This document shows, piece after piece, positions 16,644 through 24,061 of a DNA stretch of 64,000 nucleotides (the first letter of the stretch is position 1; each line of letters begins with the position of its first letter). The notes under the pieces are model-generated. The model had not been told where the DNA came from. It saw only the letters and a list, made by a program, of their open reading frames with translations, and did no database searches. Origin of the DNA: Pseudomonas sp. Bout1 (lineage in GTDB: Bacteria > Pseudomonadota > Gammaproteobacteria > Pseudomonadales > Pseudomonadaceae); the NCBI RefSeq assembly GCF_034314165.1, contig NZ_JAVIWK010000001.1:3363001-3427000 (forward strand), in the 5' to 3' direction. Both the position numbers and the translations under genes were made by a program.

Positions 16644-18392
16644 ATGGCGAAGACCACTCCCGCTGCACCATTGTTTAAAACGCTTGGCGACTACAAAAGT
16701 GTTTTGATCAGTATTGGCTGCTTCACGGCATTGATTAACGTGTTGATGTTGGTGCCGTCGATTTATATGTTGCAAGTCTACGACCGCGTGCTGTCTTCGC
16801 AGAACGAAACCACCTTGGTGATGTTGACGTTGATGGTGGTGGGGTTCTTTGCGTTTATCGGTGTGCTGGAAGTAATCCGCAGTTTTATCGTGATCCGCAT
16901 CGGCAGCCAGTTGGAGCGGCGCTTCAACCTGCGGGTGTACAAGGCCGCTTTCGAACGCAACCTGCAACGGGGCGAAGGTCACGGCGGGCAATCGTTGGGG
17001 GATTTGACCCACATCCGCCAATTCATCACCGGGCCTGCGCTGTTCGCGTTTTTCGACGCGCCGTGGTTTCCGATTTATCTGTTTGTGATCTTTGTGTTTA
17101 ACGTCTGGCTCGGCGTGTTGGCCAGCGCAGGGGCCGTGCTGCTGATCGGGCTGGCGTGCCTCAACGAATACCTGACCAAAAAGCCCTTGGGTGAAGCCAG
17201 CGGCTATTCCCAGCAGTCCACCCAACTGGCCACCAGCCATTTGCACAACGCCGAAACCATCCAGGCCATGGGCATGCTCGGTGCATTGCGCAAGCGCTGG
17301 TTCAAGGTGCATTCGCAGTTCCTGGGGTTACAGAACAAGGCCAGCGACACCGGTTCGATCATCAGTTCCTTGAGTAAATCCCTGCGCCTGTGCCTGCAAT
17401 CGTTGGTGCTGGGCCTGGGCGCGTTGCTGGTGATCAAGGGCGACATGACGGCGGGGATGATGATCGCCGGCTCAATCCTGATGGGCCGGGTGTTGAGCCC
17501 CATCGACCAATTGATTGCCGTGTGGAAGCAATGGAGCTCGGCCAAGCTGGCCTACCAGCGCCTGGACAGCCTGATGCGTGAGTTCCCGCCGCAGGGCGAG
17601 CAGATGGCGTTGCCGGCGCCCAAGGGCCACGTGAGTTTCGAGCAGGTCAGTGCAGGGCCGCCGGGGCGGCGTGTGCCGACCTTGCATCAGGTCAGTTTCA
17701 ACCTGGCTGGCGGTGAAGTGCTCGGTGTGCTGGGCGCGTCGGGCTCCGGCAAGTCGACCCTGGCCCGGGTGCTGGTGGGTGTTTGGCCAACCCTGGCCGG
17801 CACCGTGCGCCTGGATGGCGCCGACATCCACCGCTGGGACCGCGACGACCTCGGCCCGCATATCGGTTATCTGCCTCAGGACATCGAGCTGTTCAGCGGC
17901 AGCATCGCCGACAACATCGCACGCTTTCGCGAAGCCGACCCGCAGTGGGTGGTGCAGGCGGCCCAACAAGCCGGCGTGCACGAACTGATCCTGCGTTTGC
18001 CCCACGGCTACGACACCGTGCTCGGCGACGAAGGCAGCGGCCTGTCCGGTGGCCAGAAACAACGGGTGGCCCTGGCGCGCGCGCTGTACGGCGGGCCGCG
18101 CCTGATCGTGCTCGACGAGCCCAACTCCAACCTCGACACCGTGGGCGAGGCCGCCCTGGCCAGCGCGATCATGCAGATGAAGGCCCAGGGCAGCACGGTG
18201 GTGCTGGTGACTCACCGTTCCTCGGCCTTGGCCCAGGCCGACAAGCTGCTGGTGCTTAACGAAGGCCGCTTGCAGGCGTTTGGCCCAAGCCAGGATGTGC
18301 TGCGGGCACTTTCCGGCCAGCAGGAAGCACCGCGAGAAAAGGCCGGGGTCAGCCTCAGCTGTAGGAGCGAGCTCGCTCGCGATGGTCGTTAA
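16644..18392 (+). CDS. aprD: Type I secretion ABC transporter AprD
   Basis: A 582-residue inner-membrane ATPase that recognises the C-terminal signal of AprA and drives export through AprE and AprF. Six membrane helices occupy the first 300 or so residues. The nucleotide-binding domain follows, with Walker A GASGSGKST, signature LSGGQKQRVALARALYG and Walker B LIVLDEPNSNLD. There is no N-terminal C39-like peptidase domain, as expected for RTX proteases. Start ATG 16644 lies after a REP-free 100-base gap. The last 11 codons, ending CRSELARDGR, are read from a REP element (18360-18459), so the natural C terminus has been replaced or extended by the repeat. Confidence 0.95.
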   Translation: MAKTTPAAPLFKTLGDYKSVLISIGCFTALINVLMLVPSIYMLQVYDRVLSSQNETTLVMLTLMVVGFFAFIGVLEVIRSFIVIRIGSQLERRFNLRVYKAAFERNLQRGEGHGGQSLGDLTHIRQFITGPALFAFFDAPWFPIYLFVIFVFNVWLGVLASAGAVLLIGLACLNEYLTKKPLGEASGYSQQSTQLATSHLHNAETIQAMGMLGALRKRWFKVHSQFLGLQNKASDTGSIISSLSKSLRLCLQSLVLGLGALLVIKGDMTAGMMIAGSILMGRVLSPIDQLIAVWKQWSSAKLAYQRLDSLMREFPPQGEQMALPAPKGHVSFEQVSAGPPGRRVPTLHQVSFNLAGGEVLGVLGASGSGKSTLARVLVGVWPTLAGTVRLDGADIHRWDRDDLGPHIGYLPQDIELFSGSIADNIARFREADPQWVVQAAQQAGVHELILRLPHGYDTVLGDEGSGLSGGQKQRVALARALYGGPRLIVLDEPNSNLDTVGEAALASAIMQMKAQGSTVVLVTHRSSALAQADKLLVLNEGRLQAFGPSQDVLRALSGQQEAPREKAGVSLSCRSELARDGR

Positions 18393-18459
18393 CGATGACG
18401 TTTGAAACCTGACACCCAGCAGTGCTCTCAGGTTCTTCGCGAGCAAGCTCGCTCCTACA
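18360..18459. repeat. REP pair (REPIN), TGTAGGAGCGAGCTCGCTCG family, overlapping the aprD 3' end
   Basis: Arm TGTAGGAGCGAGCTCGCTCG and its inverted partner GAGCAAGCTCGCTCCTACA are about 55 bases apart. The left arm is inside aprD and supplies its stop region; the right arm ends 30 bases before aprE. It is the only copy of this REP type in the window. Confidence 0.9.
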
Positions 18460-18489
18460 GTTTTTCATCAAGCCGCAAGGATCAGGCGC

Positions 18490-19824
18490 ATGAGCAGCGA
18501 CAGCAGCATTCAAATCAACCGCGATTACGAACAGACGCACCCCGAACACGACGCGCGTTTCTTTGCCCGCATGGGCTGGCTGCTGACCGTGATCGGCGCC
18601 GGCGGCTTTTTCCTGTGGGCCAGCCTGGCGCCGCTGGACCAGGGCATTGCGGTGCAGGGCACGGTGGTGGTCTCGGGCAAGCGCAAGGCCGTGCAAACCC
18701 TGAGCCCCGGTGTGGTCAGCCGGATTCTGGTGCGTGAAGGCGAGGCGGTGAAGCAGGGCCAGCCGCTGTTCCGGCTCGACCAGACGCAAAACCAGGCCGA
18801 CGTGCATTCCCTGCAAGCCCAATACCGCATGGCCTGGGCCAGCGTGGCGCGGTGGCAGAGCGAGCGCGATAACCAATCGACGATTACCTTTCCAGCGGAA
18901 CTGAGCGGTAACCCGGATCAAGCCCTGGCATTGGTTTTGGAAGGCCAACGCCAACTGTTCAGCAGCCGCCGTGAAGCCTTTGCCCGGGAACAGGCCGGGA
19001 TTCGCGCGAACATCGAAGGCGCCACGGCGCAACTCAATGGCATGCGCCGCGCCCGCAGTGACTTGACCGCGCAGGCGCAATCCCTGCGCGACCAACTGAG
19101 CAACCTGCAACCGTTGGCCGACAACGGCTACATCCCACGCAACCGGCTGATGGAATACCAGCGGCAACTGTCCCAGGTGCAGCAGGACCTGGCGCAGAAC
19201 ACCGGTGAAAGTGGCCGGGTGGAGCAGGGCATCCTTGAGTCGCGCCTCAAGTTGCAGCAGCACAGCGAGGAGTATCAAAAGGAAGTCCGCAGCCAACTGG
19301 CCGACGCGCAACTGCGCAGCCTGACCCTGGAGCAGCAACTGACCTCCGCCGGTTTCGACCTGCAGCACAGCGAGATCAACGCACCGGCCGATGGCATCGC
19401 GGTCAACCTGGGCGTGCACACCGAAGGCGCCGTGGTGCGCGCCGGGGAAACCCTGCTGGAAATCGTGCCCCAGGACACCCGCCTGGAAGTGGAAGGGCAC
19501 CTGCCGGTGCACCTGGTGGACAAGGTCGGTGGCCATCTGCCGGTGGATATCCTGTTCACCGCCTTCAACCAGAGCCTTACGCCGCGGGTGCCGGGAGAGG
19601 TGAGCCTGATTTCCGCTGACCAGATGCTCGACGAAAAAACCGGCACGCCTTACTACGTGCTGCGCACCGTCGTCAGCAGCAATGCCCTGGAAAAACTCCA
19701 TGGCCTGGTGATCAAGCCGGGCATGCCCGCCGAGATGTTCATCCGTACCGGCGAGCGCTCCTTGCTCAACTACCTGTTCAAGCCGCTGCTGGACCGCGCC
19801 GGCTCGGCGTTGACCGAGGAATGA
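18490..19824 (+). CDS. aprE: Type I secretion membrane-fusion protein AprE
   Basis: A 444-residue HlyD-family adaptor that joins AprD in the inner membrane to AprF in the outer membrane. One transmembrane helix (LTVIGAGGFFLWASLAPLD) lies near residue 35. A lipoyl-like half follows (GVVSRILVREGEAVKQGQPL), then a long alpha-helical hairpin rich in Gln and Leu (about residues 100-285), then the second lipoyl half and a beta barrel (EINAPADGIAVNLGVHTEGA). The start ATG has AAGGATCAGGCGC upstream. The 3' end overlaps the aprF start by 4 bases (ATGA), indicating translational coupling. Confidence 0.95.
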   Translation: MSSDSSIQINRDYEQTHPEHDARFFARMGWLLTVIGAGGFFLWASLAPLDQGIAVQGTVVVSGKRKAVQTLSPGVVSRILVREGEAVKQGQPLFRLDQTQNQADVHSLQAQYRMAWASVARWQSERDNQSTITFPAELSGNPDQALALVLEGQRQLFSSRREAFAREQAGIRANIEGATAQLNGMRRARSDLTAQAQSLRDQLSNLQPLADNGYIPRNRLMEYQRQLSQVQQDLAQNTGESGRVEQGILESRLKLQQHSEEYQKEVRSQLADAQLRSLTLEQQLTSAGFDLQHSEINAPADGIAVNLGVHTEGAVVRAGETLLEIVPQDTRLEVEGHLPVHLVDKVGGHLPVDILFTAFNQSLTPRVPGEVSLISADQMLDEKTGTPYYVLRTVVSSNALEKLHGLVIKPGMPAEMFIRTGERSLLNYLFKPLLDRAGSALTEE

Positions 19825-21164
19825 GCATGAAGCCGATGTTCCTCGCCTTGTTCCTCGCCTGCAGCAGCGCCCAGGCCGCGATGGGCCCGTTTGATGTCTA
19901 CGAACAGGCCCTGCGCAACGATCCGGTATTTCTCGGGGCCATCAAGGAGCGTGACGCCGGCCTGGAAAACCGCACCATCGGCCGCGCCGGCCTGCTGCCC
20001 AAGCTGTCGTACAACTACAACAAGGGCCGCAACAACTCCCAGGCCACCTTGCCCGACGGGCGCGGCGGCAATTATCACGATGACCGCAACTACAACAGCT
20101 ACGGCTCCACCTTCAGCCTGCAACAGCCGCTGTTTGATTACGAAGCCTATGCCAACTACCGCAAGGGCGTGGCCCAGGCGCTGTTTGCCGACGAGAGTTT
20201 TCGCGACAAGAGCCAGGCGCTGCTGGTGCGGGTACTGACCTATTACACCCAGGCGTTGTTTGCCCAGGACCAGATCGACATTGCCCGCGCCAAGAAGAAG
20301 GCTTACGAGCAGCAGTTCCAGCAGAACCAGCACTTGTTCCAGCAGGGCGAAGGCACCCGCACCGATATCCTGGAAGCCGAGTCGCGCTACGAGTTGGCCA
20401 CGGCCGAGGAAATCCAGGCGCTGGACGAGCAAGATGCCTCGCTGCGAGAGTTGGGGGCGCTGATCGGTGTACAGAGCGTCAACATCAACGACCTGGCGCC
20501 GCTGAACCCGGGGTTTACGGCGTTCACCCTGGCCCCGGCCAACTACGACACCTGGCATGAACTGGCGCTGACCAACAACCCGAACCTGGCCTCGCAACGC
20601 CAGTCCGTTGAGGTGGCGCGTTATGAAATAGAGCGCAACCGCGCCGGGCACCTGCCACGGGTCACGGCGTACGCCAGCTCGCGGCAGCAGGAGTCCGACA
20701 GCGGCAACACCTACAACCAGCGCTACGACACCAACACCATCGGCGTTGAAATCAGCATGCCGCTGTATGCCGGTGGGGGCGTCTCGGCGTCCACCCGCCA
20801 GGCCAGTCGCGCCATGGAGCAGGCCGAGTACGAGTTGGAAGGCAAGACCCGCGAAACCCTGATCGAACTGCGTCGCCAGTTCAGTGCATGCCTGTCGGGG
20901 GTCGGCAAGCTGCGCGCCTACCAAAAGGCGCTGACCTCGGCCGAGGCACTGGTGGTGTCGACCAAGCAAAGCATCCTTGGCGGCGAGCGGGTCAACCTCG
21001 ACGCACTGAATGCCGAGCAGCAGCTGTACAGCACCCGTCGCGACCTGGCCCAGGCGCGGTACGACTACCTGATGGCCTGGACCAAATTGCATTACTACGC
21101 GGGCAACTTGCGCGACACCGACCTGGCCAAGGTGGATGAGGCGTTTGGCCCTATGAGCCGCTGA
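19821..21164 (+). CDS. aprF: Type I secretion outer-membrane channel AprF (TolC family)
   Basis: A 447-residue outer-membrane efflux channel that completes the AprDEF exporter. A signal peptide (MFLALFLACSSAQA) is followed by two repeated TolC units. Landmarks are NDPVFLGAIKERDAGLENR and GEGTRTDILEAESRYELA in the first half, and NPNLASQRQSVEVARYEIERN and GERVNLDALNAEQQLYSTRRDLAQARY in the second. The start overlaps the aprE stop; a second ATG two codons on (19827) is equally close to the ribosome-binding region. In related strains serine-protease autotransporter and lipase genes follow, but here only a stub remains. Confidence 0.95.
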   Translation: MSMKPMFLALFLACSSAQAAMGPFDVYEQALRNDPVFLGAIKERDAGLENRTIGRAGLLPKLSYNYNKGRNNSQATLPDGRGGNYHDDRNYNSYGSTFSLQQPLFDYEAYANYRKGVAQALFADESFRDKSQALLVRVLTYYTQALFAQDQIDIARAKKKAYEQQFQQNQHLFQQGEGTRTDILEAESRYELATAEEIQALDEQDASLRELGALIGVQSVNINDLAPLNPGFTAFTLAPANYDTWHELALTNNPNLASQRQSVEVARYEIERNRAGHLPRVTAYASSRQQESDSGNTYNQRYDTNTIGVEISMPLYAGGGVSASTRQASRAMEQAEYELEGKTRETLIELRRQFSACLSGVGKLRAYQKALTSAEALVVSTKQSILGGERVNLDALNAEQQLYSTRRDLAQARYDYLMAWTKLHYYAGNLRDTDLAKVDEAFGPMSR

Positions 21165-21231
21165 TGCTGATGCAGCGCCGCTTGGGGGAATGTGATTTAC
21201 ACAAGTGCAATAAAAACTAAGGAAGGTCACC

Positions 21232-21558
21232 GTGAAAACAACAAAACGAGGGTTTCAATCCGCCATCCCAACAGGCTCGGGCTACCCGCTCAAGGCCTTG
21301 AGCGGCGTGCCATACGGCGCGTTGCTGTGTTGCCTGGCCAGCCTGGGTACCGCCCAGGCCGCACCCTACGTCGAAACCGGCAAATTGGGGGACGCTGCCA
21401 GCTGGCGCAGCAATGAGTTCAAGGCCGACTGGGGCCTGGGCGCCGTGCATGCAGGCGCTGCCTACGCCGCCGGCTACACCGGCAAGGGCGTGAAGCTGGG
21501 GATCTTCGACCAGCCGGTGTACGCCCAGCATCTAAGTAGAGCGCCGCTTTTGTGGTGA
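21232..21558 (+). pseudogene. 5' remnant of a subtilisin-like autotransporter serine protease
   Basis: The first 100 or so residues show a long signal peptide (KALSGVPYGALLCCLASLGTAQA) followed by the start of an S8 protease domain. GYTGKGVKLGIFDQPVYAQH holds the catalytic Asp region (normally D-x-P/G after GVKLGIFD). The frame then runs into unrelated codons (LSRAPLLW) and stops at a REP-like hairpin. Full-length autotransporters of this class are about 1000 residues with a C-terminal beta barrel, none of which remains. In relatives this gene follows aprF and is itself followed by a second protease and a lipase gene; these are absent here. The intact start codon suggests that the stub may still be translated. 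Confidence 0.8.
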
Positions 21559-21576
21559 GGGAGCAAGCTCCCTCAC
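21555..21576. repeat. REP hairpin GTGAGGGAGC-AA-GCTCCCTCAC
   Basis: A compact perfect palindrome with 10-base arms and a 2-base loop lies at the point where the autotransporter remnant ends. The sequence matches the ends of the GTGGCGAGGGA REP family with the centre lost, as if a REPIN collapsed during a deletion. Confidence 0.75.
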
Positions 21577-21603
21577 AAGGTTAGTCAGCATTGGGCGGAC
21601 GGG

Positions 21604-21885
21604 TCATCTCCAGTAATGGCCGTGGTTCCAGTACGGGCGATGGGGTTGGCCGTAGCCGTAGCCATAGTAATGGTCGCGTGGCCAGTAGCCTCGTGGGCCG
21701 TAGCCGTAACCCCAGTGGCCGTAGTAACGCGGGCCGGGACGAGGGGGTTGCACGATCACCACACGCGATGGCGCCTGGCGGATGATGAGGGTGTCGGCAA
21801 ACGCCGGCGTACTCGCCAGCGCAGCCCACATCACGGGAATAAGTAGCAGAGCGCGCACCGCTCGGGACATGAATGCCATGGCCAT
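21604..21885 (-). CDS. Small secreted Tyr/Gly/Pro/His-rich protein
   Basis: A 93-residue protein that I do not recognise as a named family. A signal peptide (MSRAVRALLLIPVMWAALASTPAFA) with an AFA-D cleavage site is followed by a short strand-like segment (TLIIRQAPSRVVIVQPP). The tail is dominated by Tyr, Gly, His, Pro and Trp, in repeats such as GYGYG. Such tails are found in small periplasmic or surface proteins of proteobacteria with no known role; metal binding by the His-rich end is possible. CGGAGAACC precedes the first ATG (21885); ATGs at 21879 and 21870 are alternatives. Confidence 0.65.
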   Translation of the reverse strand: MAMAFMSRAVRALLLIPVMWAALASTPAFADTLIIRQAPSRVVIVQPPRPGPRYYGHWGYGYGPRGYWPRDHYYGYGYGQPHRPYWNHGHYWR

Positions 21886-21998
21886 GGTTCTCCGTCGTAC
21901 CGCTTTCGAAGTTGAAGGCGGTTGAACGGTTAAACGCAGGAACGGGGCAAATCCTTCGGTAAAATATTGTTTATTTTGCGCACCCCGATGATCGGTTT

Positions 21999-22223
21999 CT
22001 ATTTCTCCTTGATCACGGTCGCAACGTCGGCGGCCTTGATCCGCACATGCTTGCCCGCGATGTCGGTGAATTCATAGAACCCATCGGCCGTCTTCGCGTT
22101 GGGTACGTCCCTGGTCAAATATTGGGTGCCGTTTTGCAACGTCACCACGGTCTGCGTGGAGCAACCGGCCACTATCAGCAACGTGAACATGCCCAGTGCA
22201 AGACCCAAATTCTTCATACTCAT
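21999..22223 (-). CDS. YgdI/YgdR-family (DUF903) lipoprotein
   Basis: A 74-residue lipoprotein. The signal sequence ends in the lipobox LIVAGC, so the mature protein begins at a lipidated Cys and should be anchored to the inner leaflet of the outer membrane. The body, VTLQNGTQYLTRDVPNAKTA then YEFTDIAGKHVRIKAADVATVI, is the small beta-barrel (Sm-like) fold of the DUF903 family. The function is unknown. The ATG two codons downstream of the first (22217) is as well placed relative to AAGG. It is monocistronic and divergent from the FAN1-like nuclease gene. Confidence 0.85.
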   Translation of the reverse strand: MSMKNLGLALGMFTLLIVAGCSTQTVVTLQNGTQYLTRDVPNAKTADGFYEFTDIAGKHVRIKAADVATVIKEK

Positions 22224-22411
22224 AACCCTTGCCTTGACCCTTCAAAAACCCCGAGCCTGAGCGGTCGGAGGAAACCTGATTAATGTGGCTGACAGCCATC
22301 TGATCATTATTACGCAAAAAGTTGCGTGTGCCTTTGATCTATTACTGATTGCAACAGGCGGTCAGGGACGGCACTCTGTATGCATAAACAGTGTTTGATC
22401 CAGTGCCTGAC

Positions 22412-24061
22412 ATGTCCAATCCCCTTGAAGACCCGCTCTATTACCTGCATAACTTCCGCCAAGTGCTCGACTGGCTGGGGCAGCGTTATGCCGATTTACT
22501 GGCCCCGGACGAAGCGCATTTCATTCAGCAATTTGACAGCTTGCCGCAGGCGTCCCAGGCCTTGCTGGTGCGCATGGTGATGCGCAAGGGCGCGCATTTC
22601 AGGGCGGGCAAGCTCAACTATGGCGAGATCGGTGCGGTGCAGGAGGCGGTGGTGCCTTTGCTGCAGCAGGGTTGGGTGAGCGACCAATGCCTGTTGTCGT
22701 TTGAGGAGCTGTTTGGCCTGTTGCAGAAAGCCGAAATCCTCGCGGCGTTCAAACCCTGGATCGAGCAGCCCAAGGCTAAAAAGAGTGACTGGCTGGCGGC
22801 GTTATCGGTGCAGTTCGGCGAACTGCGCCGCTTCCAACACTGGTGCCCGGACCTGTCCGATCAGCTTTACAGCCTGACCGTTATGGACCTGTGCGACCGC
22901 TTGCGGCTGATGTTTTTCGGCAATCTCTACCAGGACTGGTCGGAGTTTGTGCTGGCTGACCTGGGGATTTTTACCTACGAGAAAGTCGAGTTCTGTGCCG
23001 AGTCCCGGGGTTTGCGCAGCCGTGACGATGTGCTCGGGTTTTTGTTCCTGCACCAGTGCCAGCAGGCTTTTGAAGCAGGCGATGCCCTGGAAGGGGTACT
23101 GGAACACATCGCCACCCTGCGCACCGACAACCCCTGGCTGGAAAAGCGTCGGGCCAAACTGTTGTTTCAAGTGGGCCAATATTGCGAGCGCAGCGCCGAG
23201 TTGGCCCTGGCCGAGACGATTTACCGAAGCTGCACCTATCCCGGTGCGCGGGCGCGGTTGATCCGGGTACTGGAGCGCCAGGAAGACTTTGCCCAGGCGA
23301 TGCTGCTGGCCCGTGAAGCGCAACTGGCACCGCAAAGTGCCGCCGAACAGCAGCATCTGTTACGCGTGATACCCAGGTTGCGGCGCAAACTGGGGGAACC
23401 GGCGATGCCCAAGGTAAAACCCCGCGACATCGTGCGCCTGGACCTTGAACTGCCGTCCCCGGAGCCGCTGATGTCGGTGGAGTACTGCGTGCAGGCACAC
23501 TTGAGCGATCACGGCGCGCCGGTGCATTACGTCGAGAACGGCCTGATCAACTCACTGTTTGGCCTATTGTGCTGGCCGGCGATTTTTGCACCGTTGCCGG
23601 GATCGTTTTTCCACCCGTTCCAGCGAGGGCCGGTGGACCTGCACAGCGAGGACTTTCATCAGCGACGTGCCGAATTATTTGCCGAGTGCCTGGACCAACT
23701 GGGTGACGAGCGCTACAAACACACCATCCGCCAGCGGTACGTGGACAAATGGGGCATTCAGTCGCCCTTCGTGTTCTGGAACGTCCTGAGCGAAGACCTG
23801 CTCGACCAAGCCCTCGATTGCCTGCCCGCCGCGCATCTGCGGCGTTGGTTCGAGCGCCTGCTGCTGGATATCCGCGCCAACCGCGCCGGCATGCCCGACC
23901 TGATCCAGTTCTGGCCCGAGGAAAAAACCTACCGCATGATCGAAGTCAAAGGTCCCGGTGATCGCCTGCAAGACAACCAACTGCGCTGGCTGGAGTTCTG
24001 CGGCGAACACCAGATGCCGGTCACCGTATGTTATGTGCGCTGGGCAGGGCAGGAGGCTTGA
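22412..24061 (+). CDS. FAN1-like structure-specific nuclease (VRR-NUC domain)
   Basis: A 549-residue protein resembling bacterial homologues of Fanconi-associated nuclease 1, including the P. aeruginosa enzyme. These cut 5' flaps and unhook interstrand crosslinks. The VRR-NUC catalytic domain is at the C terminus: GMPDLIQFWPE (residue 493 on), with the metal-binding Asp, then EVKGPGDRLQDNQLRWL (511 on), with the E-x-K pair. The helical N-terminal two-thirds matches the SAP-like and TPR-like DNA-binding regions by position and by its Leu-rich helices. I chose ATG 22412; GTG 22391 is possible and neither has a strong ribosome-binding site. The stop overlaps the start region of the helicase gene. 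Confidence 0.88.
   Translation: MSNPLEDPLYYLHNFRQVLDWLGQRYADLLAPDEAHFIQQFDSLPQASQALLVRMVMRKGAHFRAGKLNYGEIGAVQEAVVPLLQQGWVSDQCLLSFEELFGLLQKAEILAAFKPWIEQPKAKKSDWLAALSVQFGELRRFQHWCPDLSDQLYSLTVMDLCDRLRLMFFGNLYQDWSEFVLADLGIFTYEKVEFCAESRGLRSRDDVLGFLFLHQCQQAFEAGDALEGVLEHIATLRTDNPWLEKRRAKLLFQVGQYCERSAELALAETIYRSCTYPGARARLIRVLERQEDFAQAMLLAREAQLAPQSAAEQQHLLRVIPRLRRKLGEPAMPKVKPRDIVRLDLELPSPEPLMSVEYCVQAHLSDHGAPVHYVENGLINSLFGLLCWPAIFAPLPGSFFHPFQRGPVDLHSEDFHQRRAELFAECLDQLGDERYKHTIRQRYVDKWGIQSPFVFWNVLSEDLLDQALDCLPAAHLRRWFERLLLDIRANRAGMPDLIQFWPEEKTYRMIEVKGPGDRLQDNQLRWLEFCGEHQMPVTVCYVRWAGQEA

Noticed and set aside
18355..21230. Large minus-strand frames opposite aprE and aprF
   Set aside because: Shadow frames produced by high third-position GC; the plus-strand genes carry complete family signatures.
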